NCBI GenBank assembly: GCA_021788645.1
Contig: JAJYKK010000004.1
Span: forward strand, 1 to 64,000
DNA: 64,000 nucleotides
From: Pseudomonadota bacterium
GTDB taxonomy: Bacteria; Pseudomonadota; Gammaproteobacteria; Burkholderiales; JAKAFK01
Reading direction: 5' to 3'
Shown here: positions 36,650 through 47,729 of the stretch, piece after piece
How positions within the stretch are numbered: position 1 is the first letter of the stretch
Layout of the letters: every line of letters starts with the position of its first letter
Notes under the pieces: generated by a model
What the model saw: the letters and a program-made list of their open reading frames with translations, nothing else
Told to the model about the DNA's origin: nothing
Database searches by the model: none
Made by a program: the position numbers and the translations under genes

Positions 36650-38491
36650 ATGTCTTCCAGCGATCGCGGCGCTGCCCCGCGCGGCGGCGGGCGCGGCTCG
36701 CCTCCGCGCGCGCGGTGCCCAGTGCCGGCCCACCCCGTTCAGAAAGCGTCCGTCCCCGAGCGGGGGGCGCTTGTTCCCGACGCCGACATCGACCATGCCG
36801 ACGACGGCATCCTCATTGCAGATACCCGCGGGCAGGTGACCGCGATCAATGGGGCCTTTGCCCGGCGAACCGGGTATGGCGCGCGCGATGTGCTCGGCAA
36901 GCCGCTCCGGACGCTTGAGCTCGCCGCCGCGCCGGCATCCGCCTATGGCGCGCTGCGCGAGGCGCTCGCCCGCAGCGGGTGCTGGCGGGGCGAACTCATG
37001 ATTCGCCGGAAAAACGGGGAAACCGCGCGCGAGCAGGTGAGTGTCAGCGTCGCGCGCGACTGCGGCGGCCAGCCGACCCACTACATCGCCGTATTCTCGG
37101 ATTGCGCGAACGAGTTCCGCAAACGGCTTTCGTTTGCGGCACACCACGACGAACTCACCGGGCTGCCCAACCGCAAGCACTTTTTCGAGCGCCTGGCCCT
37201 GGGGATCGAGCAGGCGGCGAGGCACGGGCGGCGGCTGGGCGTGCTGTTCCTTGATCTCGATCATTTCAAGGCCATCAACGACACCCTGGGCTTCGAGGCG
37301 GGCGATGCGCTGCTCGGGCAGGTGGCCGCCCGGCTGCGCACCCTGGCGTCCGGCGAGGACCTGCTGGCGCGCGTGGGCGACGATGAATTCACGCTGCTGG
37401 TCGAGGCCGACCCCGATGCCGCGGCGCTCGCCCATGCGGCCGCGCGGATCGTGCGCGACCTGACGCCGCCCTTCTCGGCGCAGGAGGCCACCTTGGTGCT
37501 CTCGGGCTCGGTCGGCATCAGCCGCTACCCGGAAGATGGGCGCGATCCGCACGAGCTCCTCAGGAATGCGGAGCTCGCGATGTTCGAGGCCAAGGGGCAT
37601 GGCCGCAATCGGCACGCCTTCTATTCGCGGCGCCTGCAAAGCGGCCTGCGCGAACGGTTCCTGTTGACCAACGATCTGCGCGGCGTCCTGGAGGGCGATG
37701 CCCTGGTGCTGCACTACCATCCCATCATGGACGTCGCGGCCGGAACCATGAGCGGGGTGGAAGCGCTCGCGCGCTGGAAACACCCGGTCTTCGGGCTGGT
37801 GCCGCCCGAGCGCTTCATTTCGCTCGCCGAGGACGCCGGCCTGATTGCGGCCCTGGGCACCCGCGTCCTGGCGGGCGCATGCCGGCAGCTCAAGGCCTTC
37901 GATGCGTCCGGCATGGCGGGCCTGCGGATGGCGGTCAACCTGTCCGCCTTGCAAGTGCGGCAGCCCGATGTCGTGGCGCTCGTGCGGCGGGCGATCGAGG
38001 AAGCGGCGGTGGATCCGGCGCGCATCGAGATCGAGATCACGGAAAGCGCCATCATGCAGGACACCGAGGACTCCCTGGCCGTGCTGCGTGCGCTGAAGGC
38101 GTTGGGGGTGGGCATCGCGATCGACGATTTCGGCATGGGCTACTCGTCGCTGGGCTACCTGCGGCGCTTTCCGGCGGATCGGCTGAAGATCGACAAGGCG
38201 TTCATTGCCGAGGCGGCGAACCGGCGCGAGGACGCGGCGATCCTGGATGCGATCATCGCGCTGGCGCGCGCCCTCGGGCTCAAGGTCGTCGCCGAAGGCG
38301 TGGAACGCGCGGAGCAGCTCGAATTCCTGCGCTCGCGCGGCGCCCACGAGGCGCAAGGCTTCTATTTCAGCCCGCCGCTTGCGCCCGAGATGCTCCTGCA
38401 GGAACATGCCCGCCTCCATGAGGCGTTCGCCCGCCGGGCACCGCACGCTGCCGGGGCAGAGGGCTTGTTGAGCGGGGCCGTGGCGCGATAG
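36650..38491 (+). CDS. PAS-GGDEF-EAL protein (GGDEF site degenerate: GDDEF)
   Basis: DGILIADTRGQVTAINGAFARRTGY; ARVGDDEFTLLVE; GVEALARWKHP; IEIEITESAIM; IAIDDFGMGYSSLGYL; VVAEGVE. Confidence 0.93.
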   Translation: MSSSDRGAAPRGGGRGSPPRARCPVPAHPVQKASVPERGALVPDADIDHADDGILIADTRGQVTAINGAFARRTGYGARDVLGKPLRTLELAAAPASAYGALREALARSGCWRGELMIRRKNGETAREQVSVSVARDCGGQPTHYIAVFSDCANEFRKRLSFAAHHDELTGLPNRKHFFERLALGIEQAARHGRRLGVLFLDLDHFKAINDTLGFEAGDALLGQVAARLRTLASGEDLLARVGDDEFTLLVEADPDAAALAHAAARIVRDLTPPFSAQEATLVLSGSVGISRYPEDGRDPHELLRNAELAMFEAKGHGRNRHAFYSRRLQSGLRERFLLTNDLRGVLEGDALVLHYHPIMDVAAGTMSGVEALARWKHPVFGLVPPERFISLAEDAGLIAALGTRVLAGACRQLKAFDASGMAGLRMAVNLSALQVRQPDVVALVRRAIEEAAVDPARIEIEITESAIMQDTEDSLAVLRALKALGVGIAIDDFGMGYSSLGYLRRFPADRLKIDKAFIAEAANRREDAAILDAIIALARALGLKVVAEGVERAEQLEFLRSRGAHEAQGFYFSPPLAPEMLLQEHARLHEAFARRAPHAAGAEGLLSGAVAR

Positions 38492-38500
38492 CGCCAGGCG

Positions 38501-39172
38501 TCAGGCCGGGCGGATCGGCTGCCAGCCTCTCGTGCCCGCGGGATCCTGCGGATCCCAGCTGGACAGCTCCCCCGCCTCGAGGTCGAAGTGCCAGCCATGC
38601 AGCGTCAGCGTCCCGCGCGCGACGCGCTCGAGGATCCAGGGGAAGGTGAGGAGATTGTCGAGCGAGACCCGGATCGCCTCCTGCTCGCAGGCGCGCGCCA
38701 GCGTCTCGGCATCCAGGTCGCGGGCGCGCGCCAGGACGCGGTTGCGGGCGTGGCCTGCCACCTGCATCCAGCTCGCCACGAAGGGGGAGTCCTCGGGATG
38801 CTCGCCGGGATTCTCCATGAGCGCCCGAATGCCGCCGCAATGGGTGTGGCCGAGTACGATGATGTGCTGCACCTCGAGCCGGCGGACGCCGAACTCCAGG
38901 GCGGCGCTGGTGCCGTGATAATTGCCCCCGGTCTCGAAGGGCGGGACCAGGTTGGCTACGTTGCGGATGACGAACAAGTCGCCGGGGTCGCAGTCCGTGA
39001 TGATGGCCGGATCCACCCGGGAATCGCAGCAGCCGATGATGAGCGTCCGCGGCGACTGTCCTGCCTTGACCAGCCGCCTGAACACGTCCGGCTGCCCGCC
39101 GTAGTGTGTCTTGCGGAAGCGCCCGAATCCTTCGATGAGCTTGTCGATATGGTCCATGTCCAGGGTCCTCAC
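38501..39172 (-). CDS. Beta-class carbonic anhydrase
   Basis: [35 protein letters not shown]...[29 protein letters not shown]. An internal start MDHID lies at 39157. Confidence 0.95.
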   Translation of the reverse strand: MRTLDMDHIDKLIEGFGRFRKTHYGGQPDVFRRLVKAGQSPRTLIIGCCDSRVDPAIITDCDPGDLFVIRNVANLVPPFETGGNYHGTSAALEFGVRRLEVQHIIVLGHTHCGGIRALMENPGEHPEDSPFVASWMQVAGHARNRVLARARDLDAETLARACEQEAIRVSLDNLLTFPWILERVARGTLTLHGWHFDLEAGELSSWDPQDPAGTRGWQPIRPA

Positions 39173-40056
39173 GTGCGCGTGAGGCGCAGCAAGGCCTCAC
39201 GGTACTTCTCCGTGGTCTTGGCGATCACCTCGGCGGGAAGCCTGGGCGCGGGCGGCGTCTTGTTCCACCCGATGCTCTCCAGGTAATCCCGCACGTATTG
39301 CTTGTCGAAGCTCGGCGGATTGCTGCCCACGGCATACTGGTCAAGGGGCCAGAAGCGGGAGGAGTCCGGCGTGAGGGCCTCGTCGATGAGGTAAAGGCGC
39401 CCGGCCGCGTCGAGCCCGAACTCGAACTTGGTGTCGGCGATGATGATCCCTTTCGGCGCGGCATGGTCGGCCGCCTCCTGGTAGAGCTTGAGGGCCACCT
39501 CCTGCACCTGGATCGCGAGCGGTTCGCCGAGCAGTTCGGCCGCCTGTGCGAAGCTGATGTTCTCGTCGTGGGCGCCTGCTTCGGCCTTGGTCGAAGGGGT
39601 GAATATCGGCGCGGGCAGCTTTTCCGCTTCGCGCAGGCCCGACGGCAGCGGGATTCCGCACACGCTTCCCGTGCGGCGATAGTCCTTCCAGCCGGAGCCC
39701 ACCAGGTAGCCCCGGACGATGGCCTCCACAGGCAGGGGCCTGAGCCGCCGCACCACGATGGCACGGCCTTGGACCTGTGCCTTCTCCCGCGGATCGCCGA
39801 CGACGGATTCGGGGGGCTCGCCGGTCAGGTGGTTGGGGATGATGTGCCCCAGGCGGGCAAACCAGAAATTGGACACCGCCGTGAGGACCTCGCCCTTGCC
39901 CGGGATGGGGTCCGGCAATACCACGTCGAAGGCCGACAGCCGGTCGGTGGTGACGATCAGCAGCCGCTCGCCATCGATTTCGTAGATGTCGCGGACCTTC
40001 CCGCGATTGAGGAGTTTGAGGCTCTTGATCGTCGATTCAAATAACGGTGTATTCAT
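39169..40056 (-). CDS. purC: Phosphoribosylaminoimidazolesuccinocarboxamide synthase
   Basis: [52 protein letters not shown]. Confidence 0.97.
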   Translation of the reverse strand: MNTPLFESTIKSLKLLNRGKVRDIYEIDGERLLIVTTDRLSAFDVVLPDPIPGKGEVLTAVSNFWFARLGHIIPNHLTGEPPESVVGDPREKAQVQGRAIVVRRLRPLPVEAIVRGYLVGSGWKDYRRTGSVCGIPLPSGLREAEKLPAPIFTPSTKAEAGAHDENISFAQAAELLGEPLAIQVQEVALKLYQEAADHAAPKGIIIADTKFEFGLDAAGRLYLIDEALTPDSSRFWPLDQYAVGSNPPSFDKQYVRDYLESIGWNKTPPAPRLPAEVIAKTTEKYREALLRLTRT

Positions 40057-40542
40057 TTGGGTTGTCGTCGTGCTATCGTGTTAGGGGCACGCACAGCGTG
40101 GACGGCTTCTCGGGCAGCCGCCTGGCCCTTGCGCGCTTCGGGCGGACCGCCGGCCCCGAGGCCGCGCGTGGAGGAACCGTCCGGCGTGCTGCCGGACCAG
40201 GGACCCGCCGACATCGAAAGCCGCCCCATCGGGCGAACCTCGCGTTGGCGGCGCCATCGAAGGGTGTCTGGAACCGATAGCATTCTACGTCGCCTCCCCC
40301 GTTGGCGTCGACTCCACGAAGGCCGAAGGGCTTCGCGGCGCGCAGCGTCGCGCGTCAGCGTTCGGCGCTGCGCTATAGTGGGTGAACGAGGGTGCGCGCC
40401 GGCGACCCAGATGCGCGGCGTGCTGGCCGGAAACGCCGCCAAGCCCGCCGCCCGCCCGGTTCGTGACGGGCCAAGCGGGGCCGGGGAACCCGGTGCGCAA
40501 CCGATTTGCAGATGCCGATTCACTTTTTCCGAGGCACTCGCC

Positions 40543-40953
40543 ATGCAGATCGTCGTCAGCCGCGGCGAGCCGCTCGCCGAAGAGGCGCGCGAGCTTCCCG
40601 CCGCCACCTATAATCTCGCCCACAGCCTGTTGGCGCGCGGCCGCGGGGTGGCCTTCGTGCCGATCCGCAGCATGCAGTTCCTGGCGATCCTCGATCCGGA
40701 GGAGATGGTGTTCGTCGATCACCTGCGCAAGGATCTCGCGGTCATCGCCTGGCAGCGCTTCCGGCCGCAGGCCCGCGGCGCGCTCGATGCCCCGGTGCCC
40801 TACCACGCCGCGTACTACCGCGAGGACGGCGCGGCCCTGATGCGCCGCCTCCAGCCCGAACTGTCCAAGGCGCTGGCGGCCCTGGCCGCGAAGGCGCATG
40901 AGGGTGGGGCCGGCAGGATCCTCACGTTCGCCCGGCCGGCGCCCGGCCGATAA
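40543..40953 (+). CDS. Hypothetical protein
   Basis: MQIVVSRGEPLAEEARELPAATYNLAHSLLARGRGVAFVPIRSMQFLAILDPEEMVFVDHLRKDLAVIAWQRF; coding-like composition. Confidence 0.65.
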   Translation: MQIVVSRGEPLAEEARELPAATYNLAHSLLARGRGVAFVPIRSMQFLAILDPEEMVFVDHLRKDLAVIAWQRFRPQARGALDAPVPYHAAYYREDGAALMRRLQPELSKALAALAAKAHEGGAGRILTFARPAPGR

Positions 40954-40976
40954 TCCCGGGCGCGCGGCGCGAAGCG

Positions 40977-41276
40977 TCAGTCGTCCTCGCCCAGTTCGGG
41001 GTCCCACCCCTTGACCCGTGCCGCCGCCGTGGCGTGGGCGTAGAGCGCGTGATGGCGCTGGCGCAGCGGCGGCGGCAGGCGGCTGGGCAGGTTGCCGTAC
41101 TTGTCCCACGCGCGTTCCACCTGTTCCATCAGGGTCTGCATGCGGCCTATCTCCCAGCCGGCGCAGTCCTCGGTCTCGGGAATAAGGCCGAACAGCCAGC
41201 CGTCCAGCACGACCCGCCCGAGCTGGGTGATGCCGTGCTTGTCCTGGTGCAAGCCTACATAAGTCTCGGCGTTCAT
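40977..41276 (-). CDS. Hypothetical protein downstream of cbbO
   Basis: MNAETYVGLHQDKHGITQLGRVVLDGWLFGLIPETEDCAGWEIGRMQTLMEQVERAWDKYGNLPSRLPPPLRQRH; 69 bp downstream of cbbO, same strand. Confidence 0.7.
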   Translation of the reverse strand: MNAETYVGLHQDKHGITQLGRVVLDGWLFGLIPETEDCAGWEIGRMQTLMEQVERAWDKYGNLPSRLPPPLRQRHHALYAHATAAARVKGWDPELGEDD

Positions 41277-41345
41277 CTGTGCTCCCGTGGTTCTCCCGGC
41301 ATCCGGCGAATGCGCGCCGCGGCGGGCGCCCGCGCGCATGCCGCC

Positions 41346-43676
41346 TCATCGCGTCAATCCCGCGTACAGGAGCGGCAGCTTCTCCGGCAGCCGCTCCACG
41401 TGATCCACCACCATGTAGTTCTTCTGGCCGAAGATGCGGCTCACGTAGTGATCCGCGCGCGGGTCCAGGCTCATGCAGTAGGTTACCACACCTTGCTTGG
41501 CGACATCCTCGACGGCCTTCTTGGCGTCAAAGCGCAGGTATTGCGGATCCCGCACGTCCACGTCCGCCGGTTCGCCGTCGGTGATCACGATGAGCAGCTT
41601 CTTGGCCGAGCGCTGGCGCGTCAGGTGGTGACCGGCGTGGCGGATGGCCGCGCCCATGCGGGTCGAAAGCTGGCCGGTCATGCCGGCGAGCCGCGCCTTC
41701 GGCCCGTCGTCCCAGTGCTGGTCGAAGTCCTTGAAGCGGTAGTACTCGACGCCGTGCCGGCCGTCCGAACAGAAGCCATGGAGGGCGAACGGGTCGCCCA
41801 CCTTGGCGATGGCGTCCGACAGCAGCACGCACGCCTGGCGCGTGAGGTCGAGCACACTGTAGTCCTTCCCATGCACCTTGTCGTTGGTGGACTCGGACAG
41901 GTCGAGCAGGACCAGGATGGAGAAGTCGCGCGTCTTCCTTACCGAGCGCATCATGTATCGCGGGTCGGGTTGGTTGCCCAGGCGGATGTCGGTCAGCCCC
42001 TGGATCGCGGCGTTGATGTCGATCTCGTCGCCGTCCTCGAGCTTGCGGATGCGCTGCACGCCTTGAGGCTGCATGGCGTCCAGCAGGAACTTCATGCGGT
42101 GGATTTCCCGCTTGTACTGGGCGGCGATGGCATTGATCCGGTCCAGCTCGCCGGACTTGGCGCGCTTCTCCTGCACCGTGGCCCAGGCCGGCCGCTCGAG
42201 CTGGATCTGGTAGTCCCACTCCGGGTAGTGGAAGGGCTCGGACAGGGGCTCCTTGCCTTCCAGCTCGTTGATGGTGCAGCCCTCCTGGTCCAGGTAGAAC
42301 GGCGTGGACAGGACCCAGATTTCCTGGGCGTCGTCGCCGGCCAGCTCGTTGTCGACCTCGTTGACCATCTCCAGCACGCTGACATACTTGCGCACCTGCT
42401 TGACGGTCTCGAAGCCGGCGGTGGCCGCCTTGTCGAAATCGAACGCCTCGAATGCCCAAAAATAGCGGTTGTCGTCCCGGTAGGGGGCGGTGAGCCCGTC
42501 GCTGCGCGGATTGAAGGCGATCCCCTTCTCCTTCAAGGCATGGGCGAGGGCGACGCCGATGTCCCATGACACGGCGTTGGTGCCGAGCGCGTCCGCGGCC
42601 CGGGCCTGCGCGAACAGGGCGCGGCCCTCAGCGACCCACGGATCCTCGTCGCGGTAGGTCTCGTCCAGCAAGGCCCGGGCAAGCCGGTTGAGGTAGTCGC
42701 CGACGCTCGCCGACCGGGCGGGGGTCGCGACGTGCAGCCTGCTCCACATCGGCTTCAGGCCGGGAAAGCGCCGGATGGCCAGGGCCTCGACCCGGGCGTC
42801 CTCGATCACGCCGATGACCGCCATCTGCAGGGGGTTGAGGCCTTCGGCGGAAATCGGCCGCGTGGTCTCGACCAGGTGCGCGGCGCAGTGGGCGGCGGCG
42901 GCGCGGTAGAGCTCGAGGCCCGCAACCCCCTCGAAGTCGTCGAAGGCATCGGGCAGGTGCAGCAGGTAGTCCTCGATGTAGGGCCGCAGTCCTTCGCGGT
43001 TCTCGTAGTCGCCCGAGGTCGGCCGCATGAAGAAGTCGCGCGCCCACAGCGCCCGCAGGTACATGTTGATGCGGCGCTGGACGTCCACCAGCAAGGTCCC
43101 CTTGCGTTCCTTCTGGAGGATCGCCACCGATTCCTTGGAGGCCAGGCCGAAGTAGCGGATCTGCTCCTCGTAGTTGGTGCGATGCGCGTGCGCGCCCCAC
43201 AGCGCCCAGCGGCGCAGGCCGCCCAGGGTGAGCTGCTGGAAGAGCACGTCGAGCTTGTCGAGCATCGGCCGCACGCCCCGCGGGGCCTGGGCGATCAGGG
43301 TGTTGATGAACTGCAGGTACATGCGGAACAGTTCCGCATCGCCCAGGCGCCCGGCGGCGGTGGGCGAGGTGGCGAGCAGGAGCTCGATCACCGCCCCCGA
43401 GGTCTTGGAGGCCAGCATCAGCGAGGCGGTGGCGAGGTCCGAGATGACGTCCTCGCCGACCTCCCGCGCCACCTCCGGCGCGTTTTCCAGCCAGGCCTCG
43501 ACCACGGCGTCGCCGCGCCCGAGGCCGCGGATGGCGGCGGCGCCCTTGAGGTAGTTGTCCAGGGCGCGGGGCGAGAGCACCCGGGTTGCTTCGTGCCAGA
43601 CCGATGCCAGCACCGCGCGGCTGTGCTCGCTCAGGGTCGCGAGCAGTTCGGCGTAGTCTTCGAGGTTGACGGACAT
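41346..43676 (-). CDS. cbbO: RuBisCO activation protein CbbO (VWA domain)
   Basis: C-terminal VWA: FSILVLLDLSESTNDKV...SAKKLLIVITDGEPADVDV; located after cbbQ. Confidence 0.93.
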   Translation of the reverse strand: MSVNLEDYAELLATLSEHSRAVLASVWHEATRVLSPRALDNYLKGAAAIRGLGRGDAVVEAWLENAPEVAREVGEDVISDLATASLMLASKTSGAVIELLLATSPTAAGRLGDAELFRMYLQFINTLIAQAPRGVRPMLDKLDVLFQQLTLGGLRRWALWGAHAHRTNYEEQIRYFGLASKESVAILQKERKGTLLVDVQRRINMYLRALWARDFFMRPTSGDYENREGLRPYIEDYLLHLPDAFDDFEGVAGLELYRAAAAHCAAHLVETTRPISAEGLNPLQMAVIGVIEDARVEALAIRRFPGLKPMWSRLHVATPARSASVGDYLNRLARALLDETYRDEDPWVAEGRALFAQARAADALGTNAVSWDIGVALAHALKEKGIAFNPRSDGLTAPYRDDNRYFWAFEAFDFDKAATAGFETVKQVRKYVSVLEMVNEVDNELAGDDAQEIWVLSTPFYLDQEGCTINELEGKEPLSEPFHYPEWDYQIQLERPAWATVQEKRAKSGELDRINAIAAQYKREIHRMKFLLDAMQPQGVQRIRKLEDGDEIDINAAIQGLTDIRLGNQPDPRYMMRSVRKTRDFSILVLLDLSESTNDKVHGKDYSVLDLTRQACVLLSDAIAKVGDPFALHGFCSDGRHGVEYYRFKDFDQHWDDGPKARLAGMTGQLSTRMGAAIRHAGHHLTRQRSAKKLLIVITDGEPADVDVRDPQYLRFDAKKAVEDVAKQGVVTYCMSLDPRADHYVSRIFGQKNYMVVDHVERLPEKLPLLYAGLTR

Positions 43677-43787
43677 TGGGGTTCCTCGTCGTTCGCGAAA
43701 GCCGGGCGCCTGAGCGCCCGGCCAGGGGCCCGGGGGCCCGCCGGGCGGGGCCGCGGGCCCTCGATCGGCAGGCGATGACGGCCCGGC

Positions 43788-44591
43788 TCAGAAGAACGTG
43801 CTGACCGCGGCGTCCAGCGCGTCCCGCATGTCGGGATCGTCGGTGATCGGCCGCACCAGGGCGACCCGGCAGGCGGCCTGGGGCGCGACGCCCTGGCGGA
43901 TCAGGCTGCCGGCGTAGATCAGCATCCGCGTCGACAGGCCCTCGTCCAGGCCGTGGCCCTTGAGATTGCGCGAGCGCTCGGCGATGGACACCAGCTTGCC
44001 GGCCACCTCGGCGTCGATGCCCGCCTCATGGGCGACGATCTCGGTCTCGACGGCGTGCGCCGGATAGGTGAAGTCGAGGCCGCCGAAGCGCTGCTTGGTG
44101 GATTGCTTGAGGTCCTTCATCAGGGACTGGTAGCCCGGGTTGTAGCTGATCACGATCTGGAAGTCCGGGTGGGCGTGGACCAGCTCGCCCTTCTTCTCGA
44201 GGGGCAGCACGCGCCGGTTGTCGGTCAGCGGATGGATGACCACGGTGGTGTCCTGGCGCGCCTCGACCACCTCGTCGAGATAGACGATGGCGCCTTCGCG
44301 GGCGCCGATCGCGAGCGGGCCGTCCTGCCACGTCGTGCCCTCGGCGGAGAGCAGGAAGCGGCCAACCAGGTCGCTCGCCGTCATGTCCTCGTTGCAGGCC
44401 ACGGTGATCAGCGGCTTGCCCAGGCGGTGCGCCATGTATTCGACGAAGCGGGTCTTGCCGCAGCCGGTCGGGCCCTTGAGCATCAAGGGCATGCGCACCG
44501 AGTAGGCGGCCTCGAACAGTGCCACCTCGTCGGCCACGGGCCGGTAGTAGGGTTCCGTTTCGATACGGTATTGGTCGATGACATTGGACAT
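43788..44591 (-). CDS. cbbQ: RuBisCO activation AAA+ ATPase CbbQ
   Basis: [46 protein letters not shown]; Walker [12 protein letters not shown]. Confidence 0.96.
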   Translation of the reverse strand: MSNVIDQYRIETEPYYRPVADEVALFEAAYSVRMPLMLKGPTGCGKTRFVEYMAHRLGKPLITVACNEDMTASDLVGRFLLSAEGTTWQDGPLAIGAREGAIVYLDEVVEARQDTTVVIHPLTDNRRVLPLEKKGELVHAHPDFQIVISYNPGYQSLMKDLKQSTKQRFGGLDFTYPAHAVETEIVAHEAGIDAEVAGKLVSIAERSRNLKGHGLDEGLSTRMLIYAGSLIRQGVAPQAACRVALVRPITDDPDMRDALDAAVSTFF

Positions 44592-44645
44592 GTCCGCTCC
44601 TGATTGTTCTGTCGGCCGGCAAACGCGCCCGCCCTTGAAAGCAAA

Positions 44646-44676
44646 AGCCCCCGCCGCGTCGGGCGCGGCGGGGGCT
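44646..44676 (-). terminator. Terminator-like hairpin between cbbS and cbbQ
   Basis: Perfect 13-bp inverted repeat AGCCCCCGCCGCG-N5-CGCGGCGGGGGCT; minus strand continues TTTGCTTTC. Confidence 0.75.
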
Positions 44677-44701
44677 GTGGGGTACTTCAGGCCGCCGCGC
44701 G

Positions 44702-45049
44702 CTAGACCGTCTTGCCGCGGTAGATCACCATGGCGGTGCCCTGCGACTGCTTGAAGTTGTCGTAGCCGACCAGGCGCACGTGGTTGTTCGGGTTCGCCTT
44801 GTGGCAGGCTTCGGCCTCGGCGAGGATGCGGTCGACATCGGTCTCGCCGAACATCGGCAGCTTCCACATGTACCAGTAGGAGTCCATCAGGTGTTCCGGC
44901 TCGGTATGCTCGATGGCCGGATTCCAGCCCTTCTTGACCAGGTACTCGACCTGCTGGCGGATCTCGGCCTGGTCCATGGCCGGCAGGTAGGAGAAGGTCT
45001 CGAACTTGCGGCTCGCCGGATCGGAAAGACGGGAGTTGTAGTCTTGCAT
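44702..45049 (-). CDS. cbbS: RuBisCO small subunit, form IA
   Basis: [67 protein letters not shown]. Confidence 0.97.
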   Translation of the reverse strand: MQDYNSRLSDPASRKFETFSYLPAMDQAEIRQQVEYLVKKGWNPAIEHTEPEHLMDSYWYMWKLPMFGETDVDRILAEAEACHKANPNNHVRLVGYDNFKQSQGTAMVIYRGKTV

Positions 45050-45119
45050 TTCAGTTTCCTCGTATACGGTTGCCTGGCGGCGGGAGCGGGCCCGAAGCGC
45101 GCTCCCGCCCGCGGGTTGC

Positions 45120-46541
45120 TTACTTGTGGGCCACGTCCAGCTTGTCCACGGTGTCGAACTCGAACTTGATCTCCTTCCAGGTTTCCATGGCGATCTTCAG
45201 TTCGGGGCTGGATGCGGCGGCCTTGGTCAGGATCGCCTTGCCGTCCTTCTCGATGGCCACGCCCTGGTTGCGGGCCTCGACGCAGGCTTCCAGCGCGACC
45301 CGATTGGCGGCCGCGCCGGCGGCGTTGCCCCAGGGGTGGCCCAGCGTGCCGCCGCCGAACTGCAGCACCGCATCGTCACCGAAGATGGTCACGAGCGCCG
45401 GCATGTGCCAGACGTGGATGCCGCCCGAGGCGACGGCGAAGGCGCCGGGCATGGAGCCCCAGTCCTGGTCGAAGAAGATGCCGCGGCTGCGGTCTTCCTT
45501 GACGTACTTCTCGCGCAGCAGGTCGATCCAGCCCAAGGTGGCCTCGCGGTCGCCTTCCAGCTTGCCGACCACGGTGCCGGTGTGCAGATGGTCGCCGCCC
45601 GACAGCCGCAGGATCTTGGTCAGGACGCGGAAGTGGATGCCGTGGTGCGGGTTGCGGTCGAGCACGGCGTGCATGGCGCGGTGGATGTGCAGCAGCATCC
45701 CGTTGTCGCGGCACCAGTTGGCGAGCCCGGTGTTGGCGCAGAAACCGCCGGTGATGTAGTCGTGCATGATGATCGGCGCGCCGATCTCCTTGGCGTACTC
45801 GGCCCGCTTGTACATCTCCTCGGGGGTCGGGGCGGTGACGTTGAGGTAATGGCCCTTGCGCTCGCCGGTCTCGCGCTCGGCCTTGTGGATCGCCTCCATG
45901 ACGAAGTCGAAGCGCTGGCGCCAGCGCATGAAGGGCTGGCTGTTGACGTTTTCATCGTCCTTGGTGAAGTCGAGGCCGCCTCTCAGGCACTCGTACACGG
46001 CGCGGCCATAGTTCTTGGCCGACAGGCCCAGCTTCGGCTTGATCGTGCAGCCGAGCAGCGGGCGCCCGTACTTGTTCATGATGTCCCGCTCGACCTGGAT
46101 GCCCTGGGGCGGACCGCCGCAGGTCTTGACGTAGGCAATGGGGAAGCGCACGTCTTCGAGGCGCAGCGCGCGCACCGCCTTGAAGCCGAATACGTTGCCC
46201 ACCAGGGAGGTGAACACGTTGACGACCGAGCCCTCTTCGAACAGGTCGATGGGGTAGGCGATGAAGGCGTAGAAGCAGGTGTCGTCGCCCGGGACGTCCT
46301 CGATCGCATAGGCGCGGCCCTTGTAGTAGTCGAGGTCGGTCAGCAGATCCGTCCAGACGGTCGTCCACGTGCCGGTGGACGACTCGGCGGCCACGGCGGC
46401 GGCGGCTTCCTCACGGTCGACGCCGGCTTGGGGCGTGATCTTGAACACCGCCAGGATGTCGGTGTCCTTGGGCGTATAATGGGGTTCCCAGTAGGTGCTC
46501 CGGTACTCCTTGACGCCTGCGTTGTACGTCTTGACTGCCAT
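45120..46541 (-). CDS. cbbL: RuBisCO large subunit, form IA
   Basis: [38 protein letters not shown]...active site [20 protein letters not shown]. Confidence 0.98.
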   Translation of the reverse strand: MAVKTYNAGVKEYRSTYWEPHYTPKDTDILAVFKITPQAGVDREEAAAAVAAESSTGTWTTVWTDLLTDLDYYKGRAYAIEDVPGDDTCFYAFIAYPIDLFEEGSVVNVFTSLVGNVFGFKAVRALRLEDVRFPIAYVKTCGGPPQGIQVERDIMNKYGRPLLGCTIKPKLGLSAKNYGRAVYECLRGGLDFTKDDENVNSQPFMRWRQRFDFVMEAIHKAERETGERKGHYLNVTAPTPEEMYKRAEYAKEIGAPIIMHDYITGGFCANTGLANWCRDNGMLLHIHRAMHAVLDRNPHHGIHFRVLTKILRLSGGDHLHTGTVVGKLEGDREATLGWIDLLREKYVKEDRSRGIFFDQDWGSMPGAFAVASGGIHVWHMPALVTIFGDDAVLQFGGGTLGHPWGNAAGAAANRVALEACVEARNQGVAIEKDGKAILTKAAASSPELKIAMETWKEIKFEFDTVDKLDVAHK

Positions 46542-46715
46542 GGCTGATCTCCTGTTGAAGGCTTTCCTATACCCACTCATCCGCTGGGGTTGTGCGAATG
46601 ATTCCCAGCACTATACTAGCCTCTGAAGATAAGATATAGTCACGATTTCTAATGCTAATCATAAGTTGAAATATATACCACGCCGGCCGGGTGGCCGGCC
46701 GGAATGGAGCCCGGG

Positions 46716-47729
46716 ATGCTACGTGTGACCTTGCGGCAGCTCAGCGTGTTCGAGGCCGTCGTGCGCCAGTCGAGCTTTTCCCGGGCGGCCGCGGCCTTGC
46801 ATCTCACGCAGCCCGCCGTATCGATGCAGATCAAGCAGATGGAAGAGGCCATCGGGCTTGCGCTGTTTGAGCAGCTGGGCAAGAAGATCTTCCTGACCGA
46901 GGCCGGGCGCGAGCTCTACCATTACAGCCGCCTGATCGCGCAGCAGCTGGAGGAGGCGGAATCCGTGTTCGACCGCCTGAAGGGCGTGGACTACGGGAAC
47001 CTCAAGATCTCGGTGGCGAGCACGGCGAATTACTTCGCGCCGGAGCTCCTGGCCGCCTTCTGCGGCCGTTATCCCAAGATCACGGTGAGCCTCGACGTCA
47101 CCAATCGCGAAGCGCTGCTGACGCAGCTCGCCCACAACGAGACCGACATGGTGATCATGGGGCAGCCGCCGGAAGGGCATGACCTGGTGGCGGAATCCTT
47201 CATGCGCAATCCCCTGGTCGTCATCGCCAACCCGGGCCATCCGCTCGCGGGCCAAAAGGGGATCGACCTGGCGCGGCTGGCCCAGGAGGTGTTCCTCGTG
47301 CGCGAGCCGGGCTCGGGCACGCGCAGCGCCATGGAGCGGTTCTTCGAGGAGCACGCGGTGGCGCTGCGCACAGGCATGGTGATGAACACCAACGAGGCGA
47401 TCAAGCAGGCGGTGCAGGCGGGGATGGGGCTTGCCGTCGTGTCGGCGCACACGGTGGCGCTGGAGCTGGAGACCGGGCGGCTCGTGCTGCTCGACGTGGA
47501 ATCCTTTCCGATCATGCGCTTCTGGTATGTCGTGCACCGGCAGAACAAGCGCCTGTCGCCGGCCGCGACCGCGTTCAAGACCTTCCTGCTGAATGAGGCG
47601 GCGACCCTCGCCAAGCCGCTGCCCGCCGAGGCCGGGGATCCGGCCTCGGCGGGCAGCGCATCGCTGCGGCGCCCGCGCCGCCCGGTCAAGCCGCGAGGAG
47701 GCGGCGGAAGTAGGCAATCGTCTCCTTGA
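46716..47729 (+). CDS. cbbR: LysR-family regulator CbbR
   Basis: [67 protein letters not shown]; divergent to cbbL. Confidence 0.93.
   Translation: MLRVTLRQLSVFEAVVRQSSFSRAAAALHLTQPAVSMQIKQMEEAIGLALFEQLGKKIFLTEAGRELYHYSRLIAQQLEEAESVFDRLKGVDYGNLKISVASTANYFAPELLAAFCGRYPKITVSLDVTNREALLTQLAHNETDMVIMGQPPEGHDLVAESFMRNPLVVIANPGHPLAGQKGIDLARLAQEVFLVREPGSGTRSAMERFFEEHAVALRTGMVMNTNEAIKQAVQAGMGLAVVSAHTVALELETGRLVLLDVESFPIMRFWYVVHRQNKRLSPAATAFKTFLLNEAATLAKPLPAEAGDPASAGSASLRRPRRPVKPRGGGGSRQSSP

Noticed and set aside
45126-46547. 473-aa plus-strand ORF opposite cbbL
   Set aside because: Antisense shadow of the RuBisCO large-subunit gene.
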